Source: DASTOB01 sp035720425 (GTDB lineage Bacteria; Chloroflexota; Limnocylindria; Limnocylindrales; CSP1-4). Taken from it: a stretch of 45,938 nucleotides of DNA. Numbering within the stretch: the stretch's first letter is position 1; the number at the start of each line of letters is the position of its first letter. Below are positions 16,256 to 23,440 of this stretch, in pieces. The notes below the pieces were generated by a model that did not search any database, had not been told where the DNA came from, and saw only the letters and a program-made list of their open reading frames with translations. The position numbers and the translations under genes were made by a program. Location of the stretch: NCBI GenBank assembly GCA_035720425.1, contig DASTOB010000139.1, forward strand, positions 1 to 45,938, given 5' to 3'.

Positions 16256-17041
16256 TCAGCCTGGGTCGAGGTCCCGGCCGAGCTGTTTCGTCGCGCGATC
16301 GGCGTACCCGAGCGCCTCCCAGAATTGCGCGCCCTGCGGGTTGTCAATGCGGACGAGCACGTTGGCTCGGGGACAGCCAAGAGCGCGCAGCCGGGCCTCG
16401 ACCTCCCGGACGAGCCGGGTCGCGTGGCCCTGTCGGCGATGCGACGGGGCGGTCGCGACGTGGTAGATCCAGCCGCGCCGGCCGTCCCAGCCGCCGAGCG
16501 CCGAGGCGACGATCCGCTCGCCCTGGGCGGCGACGAGCAGGAGCCCGGGACTGCGAGCCGCGAAGCGACGGAGGCTCGCATCGTCGTCACCGACGGAGTG
16601 GAAGTCGACCTCGGCCCACAGGGCGCGGAGGGCGTCGCCATCACGGGATCGGAACTCACGGATCACGACCGGCGGCGGAGGCGGGAGCGCCGGGGGCTCG
16701 GCGGGCTCCGGCGGTTCCGGGCGTCGTGGCCGGCCGGAAGACCGACCCGATCCAGCCCGCTGCTTCGTCTGTTCGGCCACGCGTTCGGCGAGCGCAGACG
16801 TCGGGGCAGGACCCTCGCGCGCCGCCTCGACCGCGGCCTTGGCCTCGTCGAGGGTGTCGTACGGTCCACGAACGAGGGGGAGTCCAAAGTCGTTGCGTTG
16901 CTCGGCGTCGACGACCATCCAGCCGGCCGATCCCTTCTCGACGGCGAATCGGCCGTCGCCGGACATGTACCTGCCGGCGCTCTCGCGCGAGAGCTTCCTC
17001 GGATCGGGTGGCGCGGCGGCCTTCTTCGCTCGAGCGGGCAT
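16256..17041 (-). CDS. GNAT acetyltransferase with N-terminal accessory domain
   Basis: 261 residues from ATG 17041. Residues 25-75 form a small domain (RYMSGDGRFAVEKGSAGWMV, then RGPYDTLDEAKAAVEAAR), then comes a proline/alanine-rich linker at about 100-125 and a GNAT domain. The GNAT part shows IYHVATAPSHRRQGHATRLV, where RRQGHA is the acetyl-CoA pyrophosphate loop (Q/RxxGxG/A), and VLVRIDNPQGAQFWEALGY. The acceptor is unknown. Longer in-frame starts up to 17299 would run through non-conserved sequence and are rejected. TACGCT is eight bases upstream of the ATG. Confidence 0.85.
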   Translation of the reverse strand: MPARAKKAAAPPDPRKLSRESAGRYMSGDGRFAVEKGSAGWMVVDAEQRNDFGLPLVRGPYDTLDEAKAAVEAAREGPAPTSALAERVAEQTKQRAGSGRSSGRPRRPEPPEPAEPPALPPPPPVVIREFRSRDGDALRALWAEVDFHSVGDDDASLRRFAARSPGLLLVAAQGERIVASALGGWDGRRGWIYHVATAPSHRRQGHATRLVREVEARLRALGCPRANVLVRIDNPQGAQFWEALGYADRATKQLGRDLDPG

Positions 17042-17454
17042 GCCACCGTAGCGTAGCCGCGCCGGCGTCGACCTGAGCAGCAACTCGGGATTCAACGATC
17101 GCTCGCGTCCCAACGGCAGCTTCGGCTTCGTCGGGTGTCCGGGCGCCGATGTCACATCACTGGTTACAACGGACGAACGAGGGTCCGGGGGCCGACCCGA
17201 ATCGGCCGTTCCTTCGCCGGATGGTGCCCCCGGCGGTACAAATGGCGAAGGAATGCGGCTCGAGGATCCACCGAGCGGGCTTCCTTCGCCCGTTGTCACA
17301 CGTCATGTGACAGACGCAGGAGATCCGACGCGGTGGTGGTCTGAGGGCCCGGAAGGTGGGGATCCTCCGGCCCGATTCGAAGGAGGCGCATCGGCCACCG
17401 GCGACCTTGGCGACGGCTACGCTGGCCAGGGTGAGTACGCAGGACGGAGAACGC
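17042..17454. other. 413-base intergenic region with alternating 10-mers and an operator-like dyad
   Basis: No convincing gene. TTCCTTCGCC occurs at 17209-17218 and 17281-17290, with its inverted copy GGCGAAGGAA at 17244-17253. A perfect 7-bp dyad TGTCACA-cgtca-TGTGACA lies at 17294-17312, and one more half-site TGTCACA is at 17150-17156. The region separates the divergent GNAT and glycosyltransferase genes, so it holds both promoters and probably regulator sites. Confidence 0.55.
17050..17055 (-). promoter_or_regulatory. candidate -10 box of the GNAT gene
   Basis: TACGCT on the minus strand with eight bases to the ATG at 17041. No Shine-Dalgarno is present. Confidence 0.4.
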
Positions 17455-18624
17455 ATGCGCATGCTGTTCACGTGCTCCGGCGGGAGCGGGCACCTCGAAC
17501 CGCTCGTGCCGCTCGCCCGCGCGGCACAGGCAGCCGGTCACGCCGTGGCGTTCGCCCCGCGACCGTGGATGGTGCCGAGGGCCGAGGAACTCGGGTTCGA
17601 GGCCGTTCCGGCCGGGTCCGACGAGGGACTCGAACCGGTTACCCGCCCGCTCCTCGAGGTCGACATGGAGCGCGAGCTCCGCGACCTCCGCGATGGCTTC
17701 GGGCGCCGGCTGTCCCGCGAGCGTGCCGCCGACCTCGTGCCCTTCGCGGAGAGCTGGCGTCCCGACGTCGTCATCTGGGAGGAGACCGACTTCGGGGCGG
17801 CGATCGTCGCGGAGCGCCTCGGGCTTCCGCATGTGAGCATGCTCGTCACGGCGTCGGGCTCGTTCGTCACCCGCGCGGTGATGGCCGATGCGCTCAACGA
17901 AGTCCGCGCCGAGTACGGCCTTTCCTCGGATCCCGGGGCCGCGATGCTCACCCGCCACCTCGTCCTGTCACCGTTCCCGTCGAGCTTGCGCGACCCGGGC
18001 CACCCGCCCGCGCCGACCACCGAGGGCATCCGGACCTGGAACGTCGCCGCAGGAGCGACATCTGCGCCTTCCTCTCCCCCTCCCCGCTGGGCGACCGCGA
18101 TTCCGGCAGCGCCGACGGTGTACTTCACGCTCGGAACGGTGTTCAACCACGAGTCCGGCGACCTGTTCGAACGGGTCCTCGCCGGGCTCGCAGGGCTCAG
18201 GATCAATCTCCTCGTGACCGTCGGCCGGGAGATCGACCCGTCATCGCTCGGGCCCCAGGGGCCCGGGGTCACCATCGCGCGGTTCGTGCCCCAGGCGGAC
18301 GTCCTGCCGCATGTGGATCTCCTGGTCTCGCACGGTGGATCGGGCAGCGTGCTCGGCGCGCTGGCCCACGGTCGGCCGATGGTGCTCCTGCCGATGGGTG
18401 CGGATCAGCCCCTCAATGCCGAGCGGTGCGTGGCGCTCGGCGTGGGCCGGGAGCTCGATGCCGTGCGGGCGACACCCGATGACGTGCGCAACGCGGCCGC
18501 GGCGGTGCTGGCCGGGCCGAGCTACCGGACGGCGGCAGGCCGGCTGCGTGACGAGATCGCTCGACTCCCCTCTCCCGCCGCGGCGGTGGAGCGGATCGAG
18601 CGTCTCGTCACCAACCTCCGCTGA
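17455..18624 (+). CDS. MGT-type glycosyltransferase (GT1-like)
   Basis: 389 residues from ATG 17455, with CGGAGA five bases upstream; GTG 17431 is an in-frame alternative. The GT-B fold begins RMLFTCSGGSGHLEPLVPL, the macrolide/flavonoid-glycosyltransferase start. The C-terminal nucleotide-sugar site is SHGGSGSVLGALAHGRPMVL followed by GADQPLNAERC, matching the GT1 donor motif. Such enzymes transfer sugars from UDP- or dTDP-sugars to hydrophobic acceptors such as macrolides, terpenoids or lipids. No biosynthetic cluster surrounds it, so a detoxifying or lipid-modifying role is as likely as natural-product synthesis. Confidence 0.92.
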   Translation: MRMLFTCSGGSGHLEPLVPLARAAQAAGHAVAFAPRPWMVPRAEELGFEAVPAGSDEGLEPVTRPLLEVDMERELRDLRDGFGRRLSRERAADLVPFAESWRPDVVIWEETDFGAAIVAERLGLPHVSMLVTASGSFVTRAVMADALNEVRAEYGLSSDPGAAMLTRHLVLSPFPSSLRDPGHPPAPTTEGIRTWNVAAGATSAPSSPPPRWATAIPAAPTVYFTLGTVFNHESGDLFERVLAGLAGLRINLLVTVGREIDPSSLGPQGPGVTIARFVPQADVLPHVDLLVSHGGSGSVLGALAHGRPMVLLPMGADQPLNAERCVALGVGRELDAVRATPDDVRNAAAAVLAGPSYRTAAGRLRDEIARLPSPAAAVERIERLVTNLR

Positions 18625-18662
18625 GGACTCGGGATCGGCTACCCGGCGGGCCGGGCGCCGCC

Positions 18663-19106
18663 TCAGCCGACGGCGGCCGCCGCCCTCTCGGCGTCGAGCT
18701 CGGCACGCAGGATCGGGCTCTCCTGGATCGCCCAGCTGTTGCCGTCCGGGTCGTCGAAGAAGATGAACGAGTTGTAGTCGCCGCCCTTGCCGTCTTCCCA
18801 GCCGCCCTCACCGACGTGGCGAATCGGGCTCACCTCGACGCCCCGGGAAACCAGGTCCGCATGGGCAACCTCGATGTCACCGACCGAGATCTGGACGCCC
18901 TTGAGCGAACCGGGCACCCCCTCGGCGATGCCCTTGCCGATCGTGATCGAGCAGGCCGAGCCGGGTGGCGTGAGCTGCACGACCCGGACGTTCTCCGCGG
19001 GCTGCGTGTCGACGTCGACGACGAAGCCGAGCTTGTCCGCGTAGAACGCCTTGGCCCGGTCGATGTCCGTCACGGGAACGACGACGAGCTCGAGTTTCCA
19101 GTCCAT
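18663..19106 (-). CDS. VOC superfamily (glyoxalase/bleomycin-resistance-like) protein
   Basis: 147 residues. ATG 19106 is preceded by GGAGG six bases upstream. The strand order is KLELVVVPVTDIDRAKAFYADKLGF, CSITIG, GVQISVGDIEVAHADLVSRG and YNSFIFFDDPDGNSWAIQE. The final glutamate position and the phenylalanine-rich strand are the normal VOC metal-site context. It lies 12 bases downstream of the SRPBCC gene, as third member of the ArsR-SRPBCC-VOC unit. The substrate is unknown. Confidence 0.9.
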   Translation of the reverse strand: MDWKLELVVVPVTDIDRAKAFYADKLGFVVDVDTQPAENVRVVQLTPPGSACSITIGKGIAEGVPGSLKGVQISVGDIEVAHADLVSRGVEVSPIRHVGEGGWEDGKGGDYNSFIFFDDPDGNSWAIQESPILRAELDAERAAAAVG

Positions 19107-19118
19107 CACGTGCCTCCG

Positions 19119-19610
19119 TCAGTGTGTCGGTGCTGCCAGGCCGGCAACGAGCTCGTCGAGCCGCTCGTACCCCTCGCGGACCCCATCCTCCATCCCACTC
19201 GAGACCATCCCATCGCGGTCCTCGACCGACTGGTAGACGGAGCGGATATGCAGGCGGGTGCCGCCCTCGATCGGCTCGAAGTGGAGCGTCTCGAGCGACA
19301 CGTGGCCGGGCCACCCCTCGTACTCGAACGTCTGGGTGATGCCGCCAAGCGTCGGCGTGCCATGGAACACGCCGCGGAACCGGTGCTCAACGCCGTCGGC
19401 GCCGCGGTGGACGTAGCGGTAGACGCCCCCGTCGCGACACTCGAAGCGATCGATCACCATCGTGTACTTCCGCGGCCCCAACCACTGCGCGAGCAGGTCC
19501 GGCTCCGTGTGGACCCGGAGCAACAGTTCGGCCGGTGCGGCGAAGTCGCGCGTGATCTCGATGAACGGGGTGCCCGGCTCGGCGGTGACGTGGGTAGTGG
19601 CGGTGCCCAT
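19119..19610 (-). CDS. SRPBCC / AHSA1-like domain protein
   Basis: 163 residues from ATG 19610. Motifs are FIEITRDFAAPAELLLRVHTEPDLLAQWLGP, then a GGVYRYVHRGADG strand, FRGVFHG and a C-terminal helix GMEDGVREGYERLDELVAGL, the AHSA1 (CalC/Aha1-C) helix-grip fold. The start codon overlaps the arsR stop by one base (TGATG), so the two are translationally coupled. This ArsR-AHSA1 pairing is widespread; the fold usually binds small hydrophobic ligands. Confidence 0.93.
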   Translation of the reverse strand: MGTATTHVTAEPGTPFIEITRDFAAPAELLLRVHTEPDLLAQWLGPRKYTMVIDRFECRDGGVYRYVHRGADGVEHRFRGVFHGTPTLGGITQTFEYEGWPGHVSLETLHFEPIEGGTRLHIRSVYQSVEDRDGMVSSGMEDGVREGYERLDELVAGLAAPTH

Positions 19611-19966
19611 CAACGGTCTCCTTCCTCGCGCGTGGTGGCGCGCGCTTCCTGAAGCGCCGCGAGCAGGTCGTCGAGCCGATTGAAGCTCTCCTCCCAGTAC
19701 TCGCGATAGCGGACCAGCCAGGCCGTGGCCTCCCGCAGCGGCTCCGCCTCGAGATGGCTGAGGCGGGCGGTCGCCCGCCGGGTTCGGGAAATGAGCCCTG
19801 CCCGTTCGAGCACCTTGAGGTGCTTCGAGATCGCCGGCTGCGAAACCGCGAACGGTGCCCGGAGCTCGGCGACGCTCGCGTCCCCCTCCGTCAACCGGGC
19901 CAGGATCGCCCGCCGGGTCGGGTCCGACAGGGCGCCGAACACGGAGCTCAGCTGGTCCACCTGCAC
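19610..19966 (-). CDS. ArsR-family transcriptional regulator (1)
   Basis: 118 residues from GTG 19966 with AGAGGAGC just upstream. It has FGALSDPTRRAILARLTEG, the winged-helix FAVSQPAISKHLKVLERAGLI (DNA-recognition helix SQPAISKHL) and WLVRYREYWEESFNRLDDLL at the C terminus, typical of the metal-independent SRPBCC-associated ArsR group. No ELCVC metal site is present. It is first in the operon with the SRPBCC and VOC genes. Confidence 0.95.
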   Translation of the reverse strand: MQVDQLSSVFGALSDPTRRAILARLTEGDASVAELRAPFAVSQPAISKHLKVLERAGLISRTRRATARLSHLEAEPLREATAWLVRYREYWEESFNRLDDLLAALQEARATTREEGDR

Positions 19967-19974
19967 GCTCCTCT

Positions 19975-19990
19975 ATAACCAGTTTGTTAT
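19975..19990. promoter_or_regulatory. operator-like dyad at the arsR(1) promoter
   Basis: ATAACCA-gt-TTGTTAT, a near-perfect inverted repeat just upstream of the arsR Shine-Dalgarno. Its location is where ArsR autorepressors bind. TTGACT further upstream on the minus strand (in gtttGACTgtg near 20000) is a possible -35. Confidence 0.6.
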
Positions 19991-20099
19991 GGATAGCCCA
20001 CAGTCAAACAGACTGCCCGCGCCGTGTCAAGGCCGGCGAGGCGTCCGTGTGAACGGCCGGCAAGGCGTCGCCACTTGCGGAGCGTGCGAAGATGCGCGC

Positions 20100-20330
20100 A
20101 TGGTCGAGTACGGCAACGCGGTCGGACAGGTCTCCGAGCAGGGCGGCAACGCCGGTGGCGGCAGCGGCGGTTCGATCGTCGGTGGAGGTGGCGCCGGCGA
20201 CCTCGGCGCCACGGTCGCCGACTTCGTGTCGGATTCGGCGAACCGGATCATGGCTCTCCCGCCGGAGGGCCTGCTCCTGCTCGTCGTGATCGTGCTCGCC
20301 GGCCTCGTCGTGCTGAAGCGGGCGTTCTAG
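20100..20330 (+). CDS. small glycine-rich single-span membrane protein
   Basis: 76 residues from ATG 20100. Residues 1-40 are glycine-rich (GGNAGGGSGGSIVGGGGAG), residues 55-72 form one hydrophobic helix (GLLLLVVIVLAGLVVL), and the end is basic (KRAF). It is bounded by the divergent arsR and a convergent dinB-like gene. No family is recognised. The codon third positions look like coding DNA (mostly G/C), and the composition resembles small tail-anchored proteins. Confidence 0.6.
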   Translation: MVEYGNAVGQVSEQGGNAGGGSGGSIVGGGGAGDLGATVADFVSDSANRIMALPPEGLLLLVVIVLAGLVVLKRAF

Positions 20331-20337
20331 GCGAGTC

Positions 20338-20844
20338 TCATCCGGCCGACGGCCGATACGGGGCCAGTCGCTCGATGTCGCCGACGTACTCCGGCCGCCG
20401 TGGATGGTCGAGCAGCTGGCGGACGGCGAGGATCTCGCCGATGTGGAACCAGTAGTGATACGTCACGCGGAGCACGCCGTCCCCGATCGTCCGCCGCGGG
20501 CCGGGCGGTGGCATCGGGTCGAGGAAGCGCTCGACCGGTAGCGCGGCGAGCCACGCGTCGGTCGCCGCGGTGACCTCGCGCCACGCATCGCGCATCGCCC
20601 GGAGCGACGGCGTCGTGGCCGGGCCGCCGCTCGCGACGACCTCGTCGAGGACGGGGACGAGGGTCAGGTCCTGCGCGCGCTGGAGGAAGTAGCGCTGCTC
20701 GTGCCAGGCCAGATGGCCGACGATCCAGCCGACGCTGTTCATCGGCTCGAAGCGCCGGTACCCGTCCCCCTCCGGGAACCCGCGCAGCGCACGCTGCCAC
20801 TCCGTGCGGGTGAATCGCAGCTGCTCGACGAGCGGGGCCGTCAT
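20338..20844 (-). CDS. DinB-like (YfiT-type) putative metal-dependent enzyme
   Basis: 168 residues. It is a four-helix bundle of the DinB/YfiT superfamily with the histidine triad: SVGWIVGHLAWHEQRY (His in GHLAWHE) and YHYWFHIGEILAVRQLL (HxxxH region). Members bind Zn or Ni and include thiol S-transferases such as bacillithiol and mycothiol transferases. The start is ATG 20844, and no strong Shine-Dalgarno is seen. The small neighbour on the other strand ends seven bases away. The substrate is not predictable. Confidence 0.88.
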   Translation of the reverse strand: MTAPLVEQLRFTRTEWQRALRGFPEGDGYRRFEPMNSVGWIVGHLAWHEQRYFLQRAQDLTLVPVLDEVVASGGPATTPSLRAMRDAWREVTAATDAWLAALPVERFLDPMPPPGPRRTIGDGVLRVTYHYWFHIGEILAVRQLLDHPRRPEYVGDIERLAPYRPSAG

Positions 20845-20890
20845 GCGGCGCCACCCAGGCCCGCGCCGGTTTGCGCTGCCACCGCCATCC

Positions 20891-22579
20891 CTACCCTCCT
20901 TCGGTCAACCGGCCTCCCGCGTCGGCGACGCCCACTCCCCATTCTCCCGGCGCGGTCCACCCGGCGTCAGGGTTCGCCGGGCGATCGGCTCCGGCCGTGT
21001 CGACCGACGGTCCCGTCGGCGCGCCCACGTTGCGGAGGGCGGTGACCGACAGGAACGCGACGACGACGGCGACGACCGCGCTGAGGGCGGCGGCAGCCTG
21101 CATGCCCCCGACGAACGCCACTCGGGACACGTCGAGCAGCGCGACTCCCAGCGTCGCCGGCAACTCCGCCGCCGCGGCGACGGCGGCGCCGAGCGTGTCC
21201 CGCGCCGCCGCCGCGACCGAGGCCGGGATGCCGGACGGGAGACCATCCGCGACCGACGCGCGATAGATCGCGACGCCGATGCTGCCGAGCACCGAGATCC
21301 CGAGCGCCCCACCCAGCTCGGCCCCGGTCTCCGAGATCCCGGACGCGGCGCCGGCACGCTCCGGCGGCGCCGAGCCGACGATGAGCTCCGTGGTGAGCCC
21401 GAACACCGGCGCCAGGCCGAGGGAGATGATGACCGAGGCGACGACGACGATGGCCAGTCCTCTCGTCGGGTCCGCCCCTCCGACCTGGACGAGCGTCGCC
21501 AGTCCGGCGGCCGCCACGAGGAGGGCTCCCCCGATCACGTGCGCCGGACGAACGCGGCGCACGATCCGCGGCGCGAGGTTCGAGCCGATGACGAAGCCGA
21601 TCGCCGACGGGACGGACCACAGGCCGGCCTCGAGCGGCGACAGACCGAGGACGAGCTGGAGGTACTGCGCGACGAACAGGAAGTAGCCGATCGCGACGAA
21701 GACCGACAGGAAATTGACCGCGAGCGCCGCGCTGAACGCCGGGATGCGGAACAGCCGAAGATCGATCATCGGGTCCGCCAGGCGCAGCTGGCGCCGCACG
21801 AACAGCGTGCCGACCACGAGGCCGAGGGCGATGGCGGCGAGGGCTTCGGCGCCGATCCCGTCCTGGGCAACCTGCTTGAGACCGAAGATGACGGCGAGCA
21901 CGGCCACGAGCGACATCGCCGCGCTGACGAGGTCGAGCCGGCCGGCCTCGGGGTCGCGGTATTCCGGCAGGACGATCGGGCCGAGGACGAGCAGGACGAC
22001 CATCACCGGCACAGCGAGCAGGAACACCGAGCCCCACCAAAACTGCTCGAGCAGCAGGCCGCCGAGCACGGGGCCGATCGCGCTGCCGGCCGAGAATGCC
22101 GAGATCCACACGGCGATCGCCCGCGCCCGCTGGCCGGGGTCCTGGAACATCGTGAAGATGAGCGACAGGGTCGACGGGGCGAGCGTCGCGCCGGCGATGC
22201 CGAGCAGCGCGCGGCTCGCGATGAGCATCTCGGCACTCGTCGAGAACGCCGCGAGGAGCGAGACGGCCCCGAACGCGGCCGCGCCGACGAGGAGCAGCCG
22301 GCGGCGACCGATCCGGTCTCCGAGCGTTCCCATCGTGACGAGGAAGCCAGCGACCATGAAGCCGTAGATGTCGATGATCCAGAGGAGCTGCGCACTCGTC
22401 GGCTGGAGCGCCGCGCTGAGCGCCGGCACGGCGAGGTGGAGGACGGTCAGGTCCATCACGTAGAGCAGGCAGGCGAGGGCGAGGACGGCAAGACCGATCC
22501 ACTCGCGGCGGCCGGCCCGCGGCGGCGAGGCAGCCGCGTCGTCGATGGTCTGGGCGGGGTCGGTAGCGGGGACGCTCAT
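20891..22579 (-). CDS. MFS efflux transporter, 14-helix DHA2 type
   Basis: 562 residues. It starts with a cytoplasmic tail, then VLALACLLYVMDLTVLHLAVPAL (DHA2 motif D1 region) and MGTLGDRIGRRRLLLVG (motif A). LLWIIDIYGFMVAGF resembles the SmvA/QacA/LfrA subgroup that exports quaternary ammonium compounds and dyes. Motif C-like SAIGPVLGGLLLEQFWW is present, with about 14 hydrophobic segments in total. It is downstream of an ArsR regulator on the same strand with 105 bases between them, so regulated efflux is likely. Confidence 0.93.
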   Translation of the reverse strand: MSVPATDPAQTIDDAAASPPRAGRREWIGLAVLALACLLYVMDLTVLHLAVPALSAALQPTSAQLLWIIDIYGFMVAGFLVTMGTLGDRIGRRRLLLVGAAAFGAVSLLAAFSTSAEMLIASRALLGIAGATLAPSTLSLIFTMFQDPGQRARAIAVWISAFSAGSAIGPVLGGLLLEQFWWGSVFLLAVPVMVVLLVLGPIVLPEYRDPEAGRLDLVSAAMSLVAVLAVIFGLKQVAQDGIGAEALAAIALGLVVGTLFVRRQLRLADPMIDLRLFRIPAFSAALAVNFLSVFVAIGYFLFVAQYLQLVLGLSPLEAGLWSVPSAIGFVIGSNLAPRIVRRVRPAHVIGGALLVAAAGLATLVQVGGADPTRGLAIVVVASVIISLGLAPVFGLTTELIVGSAPPERAGAASGISETGAELGGALGISVLGSIGVAIYRASVADGLPSGIPASVAAAARDTLGAAVAAAAELPATLGVALLDVSRVAFVGGMQAAAALSAVVAVVVAFLSVTALRNVGAPTGPSVDTAGADRPANPDAGWTAPGEWGVGVADAGGRLTEGG

Positions 22580-22610
22580 ATCGGTCGATCGTGCTCCATT
22601 GGGTTCGGGA

Positions 22611-22641
22611 GGCGCCGCCGGGCTCGCTGCCCGGCGGCGCC
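22611..22641 (-). other. 12-bp intercistronic hairpin between arsR(2) and the MFS gene
   Basis: GGCGCCGCCGGG (22611-22622) pairs perfectly with CCCGGCGGCGCC (22630-22641) around a seven-base loop. No U-tract follows on either strand, so it is probably not a classic terminator. It may limit read-through or protect the mRNA between regulator and transporter. Confidence 0.6.
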
Positions 22642-22684
22642 ACGATGGATTCTTGCCGGTATACCCGACACCTTTCGTCCGGTT

Positions 22685-23068
22685 TTATGGCACTGCCTTC
22701 GGGCCTCCGGCTCCGGCGTCCGGCGCCGCGTCGTCCGGGCGCGCCTGGACCTCGCGGAGGTAGTCGTCGATTCGGTCGAAGCGCTCCTCCCACACCCGTC
22801 GATACTGTTCGACCCAGTCCGCCACGCTGCGCAGGGCCGGGGCCTCGATCCGGCACGGGCGCCACTGGGCATCCCTCCCCTGCGCGATCAGTCCCGCAGT
22901 GCGCAGGACCTTGAGGTGCTTCGACACTCCGGGCAGACTCATCCGGAGCGGCCGGGCGAGTTCCGTGACGGTTGCCTCACCCATGGCCAGGCGGGCGAGG
23001 ATCGCCCGTCGAGTCGGGTCGGCGAGGGCCGCGAACGTTGCACTGAGCGGATCGGCTGAAGCGGTCAT
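22685..23068 (-). CDS. ArsR-family transcriptional regulator (2)
   Basis: 127 residues from ATG 23068; in-frame GTG codons at 23080 and 23077 are alternatives. It has FAALADPTRRAILARLAMGEATVTELA, then the recognition helix RMSLPGVSKHLKVLRTAGLI and WVEQYRRVWEERFDRIDDYL, the same metal-independent subgroup as the gene at 19610. It lies upstream of the MFS exporter in the same direction. The dyad in its promoter overlaps the expected transcription start. Confidence 0.94.
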   Translation of the reverse strand: MTASADPLSATFAALADPTRRAILARLAMGEATVTELARPLRMSLPGVSKHLKVLRTAGLIAQGRDAQWRPCRIEAPALRSVADWVEQYRRVWEERFDRIDDYLREVQARPDDAAPDAGAGGPKAVP

Positions 23069-23073
23069 ACTTT

Positions 23074-23098
23074 CCACCACGGTTAATTAACTGGGTGG
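23074..23098. promoter_or_regulatory. operator-like dyad at the arsR(2) promoter
   Basis: CCACC ... TTAATTAA ... GGTGG, an interrupted 25-base dyad centred on the perfect palindrome TTAATTAA (23083-23090). TACTAT at 23100-23105 (minus strand) is a candidate -10, so a repressor bound here would cover the start of transcription. Confidence 0.6.
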
Positions 23099-23146
23099 AA
23101 TAGTACAGCCGCGCGCCGCCGTGTCAAGTCCGACCAAAACGACCGA

Positions 23147-23410
23147 TCAGGCGCCGCCGGAGACCGCCGGGATCACGTGCACGACGGCGTCGCTCGATAC
23201 GGCGGTCGTGAGGTCGGCCGGCTGGCCGTCAACGTAGACGTTGATGTGCGGCCGCAGCCGGGAGCCGTCGGCGAGGCGGTCGCGGAGGCCCGGAATCCGC
23301 CGATCGAGACCGACCAGCACCTCCGACACCGTCGAACCGGCGACGACCTCGTGGCGTGTCGCGCCCGGAAAGAGCGCGACGAGCGAGCGGGGCAGGACGA
23401 CGGTCGCCAT
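23147..23410 (-). CDS. MoaD/ThiS-family ubiquitin-like sulfur carrier
   Basis: 87 residues. It has the beta-grasp order VVLPRSLVALFPG, AGSTVSEVLVGLDRRIPGL, LRPHINVYVDGQPADL and DAVVHVIPAVSGGA. The di-glycine that MoaD/ThiS proteins use for adenylation and thiocarboxylation is present, but one alanine follows it, so activation would need removal of that residue. It directly follows the BNR-repeat gene on the same strand (30 bases), a pairing seen in other high-GC bacteria. No molybdopterin genes are nearby, so a role outside molybdopterin synthesis is likely. Confidence 0.87.
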   Translation of the reverse strand: MATVVLPRSLVALFPGATRHEVVAGSTVSEVLVGLDRRIPGLRDRLADGSRLRPHINVYVDGQPADLTTAVSSDAVVHVIPAVSGGA

Positions 23411-23440
23411 CGGACGCTCCGGCGCTCAGGCGCTCAGGCG

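Noticed and set aside
17356..17454. Longer N terminus of the glycosyltransferase from ATG 17356
   Set aside because: It adds 33 residues without homology, while ATG 17455 has a Shine-Dalgarno and the fold starts there.
20804..23059. 751-codon plus-strand open frame opposite the MFS exporter
   Set aside because: The minus-strand MFS, DinB and ArsR genes are clear, and this frame has a charged low-complexity product typical of antisense.
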